Positions 54,297-62,212 of a stretch of DNA of 62,212 nucleotides are shown here, piece after piece. The stretch comes from Methylophilus aquaticus (GTDB lineage: Bacteria; Pseudomonadota; Gammaproteobacteria; Burkholderiales; Methylophilaceae): NCBI RefSeq assembly GCF_030769565.1, contig NZ_JAVCAP010000036.1, positions 1 to 62,212 of the forward strand, given 5' to 3'. The notes beneath the pieces are model-generated. The model had not been told where the DNA came from. It saw nothing but the letters and a program-made list of their open reading frames with translations, and did no database searches. Made by a program: the position numbers and the translations under genes. How positions within the stretch are numbered: position 1 is the stretch's first letter; each line of letters begins with the position of its first letter.

Positions 54297-55958
54297 TTAT
54301 GGGGGGGGGTCTGCCGCATCCGTTGCGGCCAGCAACCCGTTTCTCATCCACTTCGAAAAATAGTCCAGCACTTTTGGGCCATCCGCCGCATCCATTACCG
54401 AGAGCGCCTCGCCCACTGTGGCACCATTAAACAATGCCGTTAACAGGGCAAATTCCTGCGCCTCTAGCGTCATGCGCCACACCACATCTTCATGCCGAAA
54501 CACCACCAGAGACTCGTCAGCATGCTCGACTGTCACTGCTGGCACCTCATCCATCACCGCCTGGTAATAGGCGTTGACTGCATGCTCAAACCGAACCAGC
54601 GCCAGGGCAGCCCTGGGGCGCAGTTTCAAATCCATCAGGCTTTCCGCAGTGAGTCCCTGTAATTGGGAGACCTCGAGCACCGCGGTTTCAGGCGGGTCTG
54701 TCATTTGCGCCACCAGGGTTTCCAGCTGACACAGTCCGTGGGCAAAACGATCATCCGGTAAATAGGTTTTTATGAACGCGGGTAGCTTGAGGGCAAACCG
54801 GCCAATATTGAAATGCTCCGGTTGCACCGCTGCAATAAATTCATTCAGCAGTTGGGTAAACACCGGCTGCGTCAGGTAATGCGCCAGTACCGCATAATCT
54901 TCCGCCACCACGTCAAACAAACGGTAACGGTAGGCATCGGCATACACCGACAGCTGCGCATGTGGCGCAAAATCGGCCTTGGCACGTATCCACGTGGCTG
55001 GCAGGCTGTCAAAGCGATCGCCCAACACAATGGCCTGCTGCAATCGGGTCTGCGCATGCATCAGAGGCATATCCGCTGGCCGGGCAATATCCTCAACGGG
55101 CCGAACTGTTTGCGGCAGCACATGGTCAGCCGCGTGACGGGCGGCCAGCCGCGCCTTGTCCAGTTCGGCGAGCAGCACCGGAAATTCCGGGATATGGTCA
55201 TCCCACTCAATCATGGTGTTGGGTACTCGCCCGGCACGGTGCACCACATGTTTGTACAGCGCCCACACGGCATCGGTCACATGGTCATCATGGGTATCTA
55301 CGATATGGGTTTCTTTATTTCGATGCCCGGAAAGGTGAATCTGGATCACGCGCTCCAGTGGCAAGGCATCGAGGTATTTCTGGGCGTCCAACCGGTGGTT
55401 GTAGCAGCTCACATAGACATTGTTCACGTCGAGCAGCAAATGGCAGTCAGCCGCCTGAGCCATCGCCGCAATAAATTCAGCTTCCGGGATCGTCGAGTGC
55501 TTGAACTCCAGGTAGGTGGACGGGTTTTCAAGGGCAATTCTGCGCCCCAGCCTGTCCTGCACCTGGCGGATACGCTGCACGATATGCTTGAGCGATTCTT
55601 CCGTATAAGGCAGTGGCAGCAAATCATGGGTATTCTTGTGGGCTACACCTGTCCAGCACAGATGGTCCGACACCCAGGCCGGTTGCACCCAGTCGATCAG
55701 CGCCTTCAGCTTGGTCAGATATTCAGAATTAAGCGGGTCTACATTGCCAATCGACAGTGATACCCCATGCATCACAATCGGATACAGCTCTTTGATACGC
55801 GCCAGATTGCGTTTCGGCTTGCCATCGGTATCCATAAAGTTTTCCGAAATAATCTCAAACCAGTCCACCTGTGGCTGGTGTTCAAAAATAAACGGATAAT
55901 GCGTGGGCCTGAGGCCCAGTCCAAAACCCAAAGTGGGCAGAGGGTTGGTCAGTTGCAT
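54297..55958 (-). CDS. Fused MNIO (DUF692, BufB/HvfB) and DUF2063 (BufC/HvfC) RiPP modification enzyme
   Basis: A 553-residue fusion. Residues 1-290 form a DUF692 multinuclear non-heme iron oxidase with apparent iron ligands His64 (MHGVSL), His99 (SDHLCW), Glu144 (ENPSTY), Asp177 and Asn180 (LDVNNVYVS), His208 (QIHLSGH), Asp221/His223 (DTHDDH) and Glu251 (IEWDD). Residues 301-553 form a DUF2063 partner domain that guides precursor binding. In related operons these are two genes; the fusion fixes their ratio. MNIO enzymes modify cysteines of small peptides, as in HvfA and bufferins, making copper-binding groups. It is followed by DoxX and preceded by a Cys-rich precursor. Confidence 0.92.
   Translation of the reverse strand: MQLTNPLPTLGFGLGLRPTHYPFIFEHQPQVDWFEIISENFMDTDGKPKRNLARIKELYPIVMHGVSLSIGNVDPLNSEYLTKLKALIDWVQPAWVSDHLCWTGVAHKNTHDLLPLPYTEESLKHIVQRIRQVQDRLGRRIALENPSTYLEFKHSTIPEAEFIAAMAQAADCHLLLDVNNVYVSCYNHRLDAQKYLDALPLERVIQIHLSGHRNKETHIVDTHDDHVTDAVWALYKHVVHRAGRVPNTMIEWDDHIPEFPVLLAELDKARLAARHAADHVLPQTVRPVEDIARPADMPLMHAQTRLQQAIVLGDRFDSLPATWIRAKADFAPHAQLSVYADAYRYRLFDVVAEDYAVLAHYLTQPVFTQLLNEFIAAVQPEHFNIGRFALKLPAFIKTYLPDDRFAHGLCQLETLVAQMTDPPETAVLEVSQLQGLTAESLMDLKLRPRAALALVRFEHAVNAYYQAVMDEVPAVTVEHADESLVVFRHEDVVWRMTLEAQEFALLTALFNGATVGEALSVMDAADGPKVLDYFSKWMRNGLLAATDAADPPP
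54301..54309 (-). repeat. Nine-C homopolymer at the end of the BufBC-like gene
   Basis: A run of nine Cs in the coding strand (Gs on the plus strand) forms the codons just before the TAA stop at 54297. In the shifted frame the sequence is open into DoxX. Such tracts are slippage-prone; see findings. Confidence 0.9.
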
Positions 55959-56030
55959 GACAGCTAGCTCCTTTCAAAACAGCAGGGCCACTGCCCCGCC
56001 GCCTTGATGCTATTCAATAAAATGAACAGA

Positions 56031-56300
56031 TTATTTGCTGCTATCCGTTGCGCAAGACCCTTTGCCTTTACACGCATTTTTGCCATCACCGCCCTGACCT
56101 TTGCAGGCGTTATGGCCTTTGCATGCATGCTTCTCTTTGCCGTCTGCAGTTTTACAGTTGGCCTTCTCCATCTTGGCGTTATCCTTGCCGCTACAGCCGG
56201 ACTTGCCTTCATCACCAGCAAAAGCGGGGGCAGCGCTCATTACAGTCGCGGTGAACAGACCTAACAATGCTGCGGTCGCCAATTTTTGAGTGTTTTTCAT
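56031..56300 (-). CDS. BufA2/HvfA-like Cys-rich RiPP precursor (putative bufferin metallophore)
   Basis: An 89-residue exported peptide with a signal peptide (TAALLGLFTATVMSAAPAFA, cleavage after about residue 28) and a low-complexity mature part rich in Lys and Gly with six cysteines (36, 49, 60, 66, 77, 83). Repeats HACKGHNACKGQGG and KNACKGKGSC fit the CKG-type bufferins. Related peptides are modified at cysteines by MNIO enzymes and bind copper in the periplasm. AGGAG lies before the ATG at 56300, and the BufBC fusion follows 72 bases downstream. The metal and modification are inferred from relatives. Confidence 0.88.
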   Translation of the reverse strand: MKNTQKLATAALLGLFTATVMSAAPAFAGDEGKSGCSGKDNAKMEKANCKTADGKEKHACKGHNACKGQGGDGKNACKGKGSCATDSSK

Positions 56301-56356
56301 ACGATCTCCTAAAGGAATAAATTAAAAATTAAACAGAAAATTTGTCCTGCACCCTT

Positions 56357-56384
56357 TAGTCGAACCAAACAAATACCCCTTACA
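56357..56384 (-). promoter_or_regulatory. Putative ECF sigma promoter of the bufferin operon
   Basis: On the minus strand TGTAAG (56384-56379) is followed after 16 bases by CGACTA (56362-56357). TGTAA(C) and CG(T/A)CTA at this spacing is the ECF-type promoter pattern seen ahead of many DUF2282/DUF692 operons. It lies 57 bases before the precursor ATG. No ECF sigma gene lies in the window. Confidence 0.6.
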
Positions 56385-56526
56385 TCCTTTTTTAAAAAAA
56401 TTTAGAAAAGACTTTTGCACTAAGCAAAGTAAATCCTGAAAACGCATCCTTTAGCCATCCTCGCGCAGTGTTTTAGCAGGCAATGCGCGCAAAGCGGAGA
56501 TTCATATGAGTGAGTGATTAAAATGG

Positions 56527-56546
56527 ATTCCCGCTTGCGCGGGAAT
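56527..56546. repeat. dRS3-like palindromic repeat
   Basis: ATTCCCGC-TTGC-GCGGGAAT is a perfect 8-bp palindrome with a 4-base loop. It matches the general form of the neisserial dRS3 repeat (ATTCCC-N8-GGGAAT) that is scattered in several betaproteobacteria. Only one copy was noticed here, so its family is uncertain. Confidence 0.5.
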
Positions 56547-56754
56547 GACGGGTATTTGGTTATTTTCTCAACAATAGTCGCTTTTTTAATGGGTGCAAAA
56601 GTCCCTATAAATAATATTCAGCCGGTGTTGGCGCGGGGCGAACAAGCCTGGTGCAGACTTACCTGACGGTATGCAACGAATTCGTCAGGCTATCGGAAAG
56701 GGTAATCGCCTCGCCATGTTAAACTCATGCCTGTTTCTAAACGCATCGCATACC

Positions 56755-57618
56755 ATGATTCAATACAACCCCAAAGACTGGATAATTTTCATCTTCCGTT
56801 TTCATGAGTCGGATACCTTCCGGCGGCTCATCCCCATGATGATTTTCATCGGGCTGTACGCGGGTGGCATTGCCTATCTCGAAATAGAATATTGGAAACT
56901 GGCTGATAGCAGCCATGTGAAAAACCTGTCACTCATTCATACTACCGTCGGCTTTGTCTTGTCATTATTGCTGGCCTACCGGACCAACACCGCTTATGAC
57001 CGCTGGTGGGAGGGTCGAAAAGCCTGGGGCGGTCTGGTCAATAACAGTCGCAACCTCGCGCTCAAACTGTCCGCTTACCTGACTGACGACAATGACCGCG
57101 CATTTTTCAGAAAAATCATCCCGGCCTATGCCGCTGTACTGTCGAAACATCTGTTGAATGAAGATGTCAGCAAAATGCTGTTCGAAGGTCTGGATCTCGA
57201 AATTGATCACCATAAACACCACCCCAACCAGGTGGCCAAACGCCTGTTTCAAAAAGCCAACGCACTCTACACCACAGGCAAAATCAGCGGCGACCAGTTT
57301 TTTATCATCAACGAAGAACTGAAATCATTTACTGACGTATGCGGCGTATGTGAACGTATTAAAAATACGCCTATCCCCTATTCATACAGCGCGTTTATTA
57401 AAAAATTCATCTTCTTCTACGTGATCACCCTGCCGTTTGGCTTCGTATTTAGCCTGGGGTATTACGTGATCCCGGTCGTGGTATTTATTTTTTACGTACT
57501 CGCCAGCCTGGAACTGATTGCCGAAGAAATTGAAGACCCGTTTGGCACGGATACCAATGATTTGCCCACGCCCAAAATGGCCGCCAATATTAAAAAGCAC
57601 GTGGAAGAACTGCTGTAA
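56755..57618 (+). CDS. Bestrophin-like (UPF0187) anion channel
   Basis: A 287-residue membrane protein starting MIQYNPKDWIIFIFRFHESD. It has the bestrophin motifs YRTNTAYDRWWEGRKAWGGLVNNSRNLA and a late PFGTDTNDLP-type acidic stretch. Bacterial bestrophins form pentameric channels in the inner membrane and can pass chloride or cations. I chose ATG at 56755 because the family starts there; an in-frame ATG at 56671 adds 28 unlike residues. A strong bidirectional terminator follows. Confidence 0.88.
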   Translation: MIQYNPKDWIIFIFRFHESDTFRRLIPMMIFIGLYAGGIAYLEIEYWKLADSSHVKNLSLIHTTVGFVLSLLLAYRTNTAYDRWWEGRKAWGGLVNNSRNLALKLSAYLTDDNDRAFFRKIIPAYAAVLSKHLLNEDVSKMLFEGLDLEIDHHKHHPNQVAKRLFQKANALYTTGKISGDQFFIINEELKSFTDVCGVCERIKNTPIPYSYSAFIKKFIFFYVITLPFGFVFSLGYYVIPVVVFIFYVLASLELIAEEIEDPFGTDTNDLPTPKMAANIKKHVEELL

Positions 57619-57641
57619 CCACAAACTATTGAGTACACAGT

Positions 57642-57668
57642 AAAAAAGCCGCACATGGCGGCTTTTTT
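57642..57668. terminator. Bidirectional terminator between the bestrophin and lipoprotein genes
   Basis: Stem AAAAAAGCCGC/GCGGCTTTTTT with a short loop; T runs on both strands. It serves the plus-strand bestrophin gene and the convergent minus-strand lipoprotein gene. Confidence 0.88.
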
Positions 57669-57721
57669 ACTCTGAAACGAGAGGTTGCAAGCGCAAAACC
57701 CCGTCCATTTATTCTTTAAAA

Positions 57722-58249
57722 CTATTTAAGCGTACTCGATGAAAGTTGTTGAATAAACGCCTTAATGTTTTCCTGAATGGACTTTTCATTCGCAATTTTC
57801 AATCTTGTAATGGCCACAAAAGCATCAGAGGTGGTGGCTGTACCCGTCGCGACGATAGGAAACACCTTCTCCACGCCTTCACCGGCCACTTTGTAGTTCA
57901 CCGTAGAAACTACATCAAAGGTCAACCCGAACACCGGCTGCTTTAATGAAACCAGCTCGGCGTCAATTTTATACTTGCCTGCAGAACCCTCAGGCCCGGA
58001 TAACCCGGACAACGCTAGAGACTCTTTTAATGCAGCTTCAAAATTTTCATTACTCACCTGTGAAGTCCAAAATGGATTGGTCGCTTTTCCGCCAGCCACC
58101 GTATTCACCACAAACTTACCCTTTTGCTCAGCACTCACCTGGCTCACGGGGCTCACAATCATCGCCTGCTTGTTTGCAGGCGCCGCAGCACAACCACTCA
58201 ATACAGCCAGTACTAACAGTGTAGAAACTCGTTTTATTATTTTAGACAT
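57722..58249 (-). CDS. Hypothetical lipoprotein
   Basis: A 175-residue lipoprotein with the lipobox VLSGC (Cys20) after a basic, hydrophobic signal. The mature part has a beta-rich pattern (KYKIDAELVSLKQPVFGLTFDVVSTVNYKV) and a C-terminal helix (IANEKSIQENIKAFIQQLS), resembling small outer-membrane lipoproteins of the DUF4810/UPF group, but I do not recognise it. Two residues after the Cys are Ala, so outer-membrane sorting is likely. Confidence 0.75.
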   Translation of the reverse strand: MSKIIKRVSTLLVLAVLSGCAAAPANKQAMIVSPVSQVSAEQKGKFVVNTVAGGKATNPFWTSQVSNENFEAALKESLALSGLSGPEGSAGKYKIDAELVSLKQPVFGLTFDVVSTVNYKVAGEGVEKVFPIVATGTATTSDAFVAITRLKIANEKSIQENIKAFIQQLSSSTLK

Positions 58250-58395
58250 GCAATATCCTGATTATTTAATGTAAAGTCAAAGCTTCGAAAAGCCACCAAA
58301 ACTGCGTTAAGGATTATACATACATTTACAATTCCTACCGAGGTCAGATTTGCCCGCGCTGGATTGCTTCGTATAACGACCAAGGAGTCAGTCTC

Positions 58396-58632
58396 ATGGA
58401 AGCTTCATTACACACCCTTAATAACCTGTTCGCACAACTCGGCTTACCCGCCACTGATGCCGAGATCGACAGCTTTATTCAAACGCACAGCCATTTAGCT
58501 AGTTATATCTCACTGGCCGACGCGCCTTACTGGGCACCCGCACAAGCCACCTTTTTGCGTGAAGAGATTTTGAAAGACGCCGACTGGGCGGAGGTGATAG
58601 ATCAGCTGAATGCCAGGTTACATACAAAATAA
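58396..58632 (+). CDS. DUF2789 family protein
   Basis: A 78-residue helical protein starting MEASLHTLNNLFAQLGLPAT and continuing with AEIDSFIQTH and WAPAQATFLREEILKDADWAEVID, the DUF2789 pattern. Function unknown. AAGGAG lies before the ATG at 58396 and a terminator follows. It is a single-gene unit. Confidence 0.88.
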   Translation: MEASLHTLNNLFAQLGLPATDAEIDSFIQTHSHLASYISLADAPYWAPAQATFLREEILKDADWAEVIDQLNARLHTK

Positions 58633-58651
58633 ATTGAAGCCCTGTCCCATC

Positions 58652-58674
58652 AAAAGCCGCTATTTGTGGCTTTT
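58652..58674 (+). terminator. Rho-independent terminator of the DUF2789 gene
   Basis: Stem AAAAGCCGC/GTGGCTTTT (one G-T pair) with a TATTT loop and a T-rich tail, 20 bases after the stop. Confidence 0.75.
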
Positions 58675-58788
58675 GTTATTTTGAAATGTGGCGTTTCAAG
58701 AACGGGGCTAATCAACCTTCACGCCTCGTGAGGGTTGAATTTTCACTGAATGTATTTATAGTTGTTTAAAAATATAAAAGGCTCAAAA

Positions 58789-60114
58789 ATGAAAGCTATT
58801 TTAGTGGGGTGTCTTCTTGGTTTATCCACGCTTCTCTCAGGCTGCGTCACCAACAATATGACGGGGAGATCACAATTGATGATCGTGTCTGAAGATGCGG
58901 CCATCAATAAAAGCTCCTCACTGTACAGCTCGATGATCAGCGCGTATGACAAAGATAACAAGATCAGTGCAGATGCTGTCGAGAATGAGCGTGTGCAACA
59001 AATCACCAACCGGCTGGTTGAACGGGCCGTTTTGTATAAGCCGGAATCGCAAAAATGGAAGTGGCAAGTGAATGTGATTGCGTCGGAAGAGATCAATGCC
59101 TTTTGCATGGCCGGTGGAAAAATGGCGGTATATACGGGTCTGCTGGAAAAAGTGAAACCGACAGATGATGAACTGGCGCAAGTCATGGGCCACGAAATTG
59201 CACACGCACTGGCTAACCACACCGCAGAAAAAATGTCGGTGGACATCCTGACCAAAATCGCCGTCGCGACTGCCACGGTTGCCGTTGCCGCCGCGAGTAA
59301 CGGTTCTCAACAACAAAATAATAACAATGTGCAAACAGCCAACCAGTTAGCCATTCTTGCCGGGGGCGCCTTTGTCACATTGCCTAACAGCCGGGGCGCA
59401 GAAACTGAAGCCGACAAACTCGGTATCGAAATTGCAGCACAGGCAGGTTACCACCCGGCGGCCTCAGTGACCTTGTGGGAAAAAATGATGGAAGCCACCG
59501 GCAACAAAAGCAAAGGTGATTTTTTAAGCACACACCCTTCCCCGCCCAACCGCATCGAAGCACTACAAGCCCTGCAAGCGCCGATGCTGAAGATTTATGA
59601 AACAAGATTGCCGGTGTATGCCGATTACACCCCTGAGTATATTTATGTACGCACCGCCAAAAATGACTGGCTGGAAAACACCTCCAATGTCAGGGTGATT
59701 GAAGAAGGCAAATCCAGCCTGATAGACCCACCAGCGATAGACGCCAGCAAAGCCATCGCTTTTTATTCCAGCGACTTTGAAGCCTTTAAGGCCGGTACGC
59801 TAGAAATGCAATGTGAAACCTGTGGGCTCAAGTTTTATATGAATCAAAGTGACTTAAAAGGGCTGCACAGCAAACAAGACTGGAGAGGCTTGGTGCATAA
59901 AGTCACTCATATCAACTACATGTTTGATCTCTCCTATTACTATCTGGCGCAGGCCGCATATGGCATGCAGAATAATGCGGCTGGCGATATGTATATGGCA
60001 AAAGCGCGCGCATTGGCAAAAACCGATAAATACGCATGTGCCACGGCCAAGATGAATAAATGTGGTGAAATCAAAATCAGCGAAGAGTCTACAGTGTCCG
60101 AGGTTGCACATTAA
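58789..60114 (+). CDS. M48 family metalloprotease, lipoprotein
   Basis: A 441-residue zinc metalloprotease with a lipoprotein signal (MKAILVGCLLGLSTLLSGC, Cys19). The catalytic motif HEIAHALANH lies near residue 136 and the third ligand region is RGAETEADKLGIEIA. An extra C-terminal domain has a Cys-X2-Cys pair (METC-like EMQCETCGLKFY) and a Tyr-rich helical part (SYYYLAQAAYGMQ). The family includes LoiP-type envelope proteases. ATG at 58789 is chosen because the lipobox fits; the frame opens at 58762. The substrate is unknown. Confidence 0.85.
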   Translation: MKAILVGCLLGLSTLLSGCVTNNMTGRSQLMIVSEDAAINKSSSLYSSMISAYDKDNKISADAVENERVQQITNRLVERAVLYKPESQKWKWQVNVIASEEINAFCMAGGKMAVYTGLLEKVKPTDDELAQVMGHEIAHALANHTAEKMSVDILTKIAVATATVAVAAASNGSQQQNNNNVQTANQLAILAGGAFVTLPNSRGAETEADKLGIEIAAQAGYHPAASVTLWEKMMEATGNKSKGDFLSTHPSPPNRIEALQALQAPMLKIYETRLPVYADYTPEYIYVRTAKNDWLENTSNVRVIEEGKSSLIDPPAIDASKAIAFYSSDFEAFKAGTLEMQCETCGLKFYMNQSDLKGLHSKQDWRGLVHKVTHINYMFDLSYYYLAQAAYGMQNNAAGDMYMAKARALAKTDKYACATAKMNKCGEIKISEESTVSEVAH

Positions 60115-60187
60115 TTCCGAACCAATCTTTAACCTTGTAAATCTCGAAGGCAGATCGCACGCCAATGATTCAATGTGAGTCAAACAC

Positions 60188-61042
60188 ATGACCTACGATT
60201 TCACCTTGCCGCCTGCATACACAACTGCGCGCCTACAAAATTTAAGCGTGTCCGAGCAAACCCGGCTGCTGCCACAAGTATTTGCACTTGCCAGAGCACA
60301 GTACCCGGAGTGGCCTGCCGAGCAATTAGCAAACTGGCTGGCTGGCTTGGCAGGCGGTAATGCAAACGGCACCAGAATGGCCGTCTCGTTGGTGCTTGAT
60401 GCACAGGGCGAAGTGGCCGCCACCAGCGCAATGGAGCTGTATTGCAATGGCACGGCCATGATCAATTACAGTCTTGCCCGCAAAAATTCTGATAATGCGG
60501 GGGCCCTGATCTACGCCGCGACCAAAGACATGGTTGCGGGCATTAAAGCGCTGCAAGCACGCGGTGAAACCATCCATTTTGTGGGCAAAGAGCACCATTT
60601 ACAAAGCCTGCGCGCAATTGCAGGCTATTATGCAGCAGGTCAGGTGCCGATTGATGGCCCGACATCACTGCTCACACGTGCGGTGAAATATTTTGAAGTG
60701 GCCTATGGTGACCCGGCAGAAGTAGAAAACCAGTCCAGGATCGCGCATGCATTTACGCTGGCTGACCCCAAAGCTGGCTACTCCCGGGAGGAAGATGTGC
60801 ACCTGTGGCTGCTGGGCGACTTTACCCCCAGCGCGCCGAACAAACCCCTTGCCGAATCGCTGAGGGCGCTGGCACAAACCTACGCCAAAGAGCACAGCAT
60901 CTTCCGCGAGAAAGATGTCCGCCTGGACCCCGGTTATCGTTCACTACACCAGCTGGCGGACCACATGCCAGCAACCGCCACCTATCAACAAGCCGTACAA
61001 GCCTCATCGCGTGGTGCAGCCCAATGGATGGGGTTAGTTTGA
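60188..61042 (+). CDS. Hypothetical protein, unknown fold
   Basis: A 284-residue soluble protein that I do not recognise. It has mixed helix and strand composition. The segment VSLVLDAQGEVAATSAMELY followed by a helical stretch (GALIYAATKDMVAGIKALQ) could be a distant acetyltransferase-like fold, but the family motif is not visible. There is no signal peptide or membrane segment. It follows the M48 lipoprotein gene by 73 bases and may share its transcript. The coding frame is clean and long, so the gene itself is likely real. Confidence 0.7.
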   Translation: MTYDFTLPPAYTTARLQNLSVSEQTRLLPQVFALARAQYPEWPAEQLANWLAGLAGGNANGTRMAVSLVLDAQGEVAATSAMELYCNGTAMINYSLARKNSDNAGALIYAATKDMVAGIKALQARGETIHFVGKEHHLQSLRAIAGYYAAGQVPIDGPTSLLTRAVKYFEVAYGDPAEVENQSRIAHAFTLADPKAGYSREEDVHLWLLGDFTPSAPNKPLAESLRALAQTYAKEHSIFREKDVRLDPGYRSLHQLADHMPATATYQQAVQASSRGAAQWMGLV

Positions 61043-61150
61043 TTAAGCATTAAACTGTATGGACGAACATGAATAAAGCACTCATTGAAACCTATCGGGT
61101 CTGATCCTATGGATTTCGATTCACACCACAACACGCAAGGAACAACAGCC

Positions 61151-61900
61151 ATGACACAAGCAGGGAACATGATTTGGGCGGGATTATTATCCAGAACGAT
61201 AGCCACCGGGTTGATGCTATTGACGCTGTGTGCGGCCAGTCTGGCGCAGGCAAACACCTTAGAAGAAGCCAAACAAAAGCTCTCACAAAAAGACTATGCC
61301 GCCGCCCACGCCATTTATCTGTCCCTCGCCAATCAAAACGATGCCAAAGCCTGCTACAACCTGGGCCTGATGTCCCAGAACGGCGATGGTGTGGCCAAAA
61401 GCATGGATGAAGCGGTCAAGTGGTACACAAAATCGGCAGATTTAAATTATAAAGAGGCGCAGTACACGCTGGGGTCATTGGTGTTTCAGCGTATGATTCA
61501 GAGCATCAGCTACCCGCAGGCGGTGGCCTATTACGCGCAAGCGGCCACGCAAGGGCATGTGAAATCACAACTCAATTTAGGCATGCTGTATTTGCGGGGT
61601 GAGGTGATTGCGCAAGACATGCCTGCTGCGGTGAAATGGTTAAGCTTGGCCGCGAGTCACAACAATAGTGAAGCCCAAGGCTATCTGGGCGAGCTTTACC
61701 AACAAGGGGCAGGGGTGGAACAAAATACCGTCAAGGCCGCCATGTGGTTAATGCTGGCGACGCAAAACGAAGACAAACGCTTTATCCATCGCCACACCAA
61801 AATGCTCAGTTATCTTTCCGCACAAATGACAGAGGCGCAAAAAACCTCTGCCACCCAACTGGCAGCGCAGTGTAAAAGCCAACAATTGCAGGGGTGCTAA
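61151..61900 (+). CDS. Sel1-repeat protein, exported
   Basis: A 249-residue protein with a signal peptide (LMLLTLCAASLAQA) followed by about five Sel1-like repeats (for example AKACYNLGLMSQNGDGVAKS and KSQLNLGMLYLRGEVIAQD and EAQGYLGELYQQGAGVEQN). Such proteins form helical solenoids for protein contacts. ATG at 61151 with AAGGAA is preferred; the frame opens at 61085. A terminator lies 52 bases past its stop. Confidence 0.85.
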   Translation: MTQAGNMIWAGLLSRTIATGLMLLTLCAASLAQANTLEEAKQKLSQKDYAAAHAIYLSLANQNDAKACYNLGLMSQNGDGVAKSMDEAVKWYTKSADLNYKEAQYTLGSLVFQRMIQSISYPQAVAYYAQAATQGHVKSQLNLGMLYLRGEVIAQDMPAAVKWLSLAASHNNSEAQGYLGELYQQGAGVEQNTVKAAMWLMLATQNEDKRFIHRHTKMLSYLSAQMTEAQKTSATQLAAQCKSQQLQGC

Positions 61901-62212
61901 GTGCGTTGCACTGATTAAATCCATCGAGTATGTCTCTTGGTTTCGGGATAATAAAAAAGCCGCGATTTGCGGCTTTAGTTTATGTGCAAATGCTGCTTTG
62001 CAAGACACCGTATGGTGTTTCTATATCTTCATAACTCAGCGTTCAGAAAACCAGACCCTGAAGTCACGTATGCAACATGCCACATATCTAGTCTAGACCT
62101 CGTATCATGTCATTGCTGAACAAAAATCTCCGACAAGCCTTACACTATTGCCTGTGATTGAGTCAGCTGAGTCGAGTGACATCGGCTAGACTTTAGGCCA
62201 ATAATATCAAAG
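61901..62212. other. Window end: terminator, otherwise no gene
   Basis: 312 bases to the edge. A clear terminator (61953-61976) ends the Sel1-repeat gene. I see no gene, RNA gene or repeat in the rest. Confidence 0.5.
61953..61976 (+). terminator. Rho-independent terminator of the Sel1-repeat gene
   Basis: Stem AAAGCCGC/GCGGCTTT with a GATTT loop and an A run before it. The T run after it is short on the plus strand and longer on the minus strand. Confidence 0.75.

Larger units (their letters stand above)
56301..56754. other. 454-base divergent intergenic region upstream of the bufferin and bestrophin genes
   Basis: It holds an ECF-like promoter for the minus-strand precursor gene (56357-56384), a dRS3-like palindrome (56527-56546) and the leader of the bestrophin-like gene. 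The frame upstream of the bestrophin ATG (56671-56754) is open but unlikely to be coding. No other gene is seen. Confidence 0.6.

Noticed and set aside
54813-55760. 315-residue open frame antisense to the BufBC fusion gene
   Set aside because: Same reason: overlaps a strongly supported coding sequence with conserved residues.

Overview
The window looks like chromosomal DNA of a methylotrophic betaproteobacterium, most likely Methylophilaceae. This rests on protein style, roughly 50% GC, an FdhF/YdeP-type formate dehydrogenase of the kind called FDH4 in methylotrophs, a cobalamin lower-ligand cluster and many c-di-GMP proteins. It is inference: there is no rRNA or marker gene here. I found no tRNA, rRNA, CRISPR array, prophage or intact insertion sequence.

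Layout. 1-0.5 kb: broken tail of a type I restriction methylase (hsdM). 0.5-3 kb: cobTSC on the minus strand. 3-5.8 kb: DegP-type protease, MOSC protein, DUF2721 protein. 6.1-10.9 kb: a soluble double-Cache/CheW protein directly followed by a PAS-GGDEF-EAL protein. 10.9-13.1 kb: MscS channel and a YeeE/YedE sulfur-transport pair. 13.3-23.8 kb: a sulfide/sulfane-sulfur block. It holds a LysR regulator, a sigma-54 FisR-like activator, persulfide dioxygenase, a DUF442-SQR fusion, a SulP transporter, a DUF2892 protein and cydPABX. A textbook -24/-12 promoter and TGAAACA palindromes lie between the activator and the dioxygenase. 24-30.6 kb: AraC regulator, oxidoreductase, and a molybdenum hydroxylase (IorAB type) with XdhC and a MobA-like maturation protein. 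30.6-43 kb: GGDEF-EAL protein, esterase, MipA/OmpV porin, a 141-bp MITE, DUF3429, trypsin-like protease, SbmA-like transporter, alcohol dehydrogenase and several small proteins. 43-49.2 kb: a frameshifted diguanylate cyclase, a small coiled-coil gene, then a histidine kinase (with a freshly duplicated PAS domain), a response regulator and a REC-GGDEF-EAL protein in one operon. 49.5-53.8 kb: formate dehydrogenase with a small partner, then a MocR-type regulator. 53.8-56.3 kb: a bufferin/HvfA-type RiPP operon. 56.7-61.9 kb: bestrophin, lipoprotein, DUF2789, M48 lipoprotein protease, an unknown protein and a Sel1-repeat protein.

The two most interesting systems are these. (1) The RiPP operon has a Cys-rich exported precursor, a MNIO (DUF692) modifying enzyme fused to its DUF2063 partner, and a DoxX protein, behind an ECF-like promoter. 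A nine-C tract at the end of the fused gene sits where a one-base slip would fuse the modifying enzymes to DoxX. (2) The sulfide block appears to link persulfide sensing to sulfide oxidation, sulfur-oxyanion transport and a sulfide-tolerant cytochrome bd oxidase.
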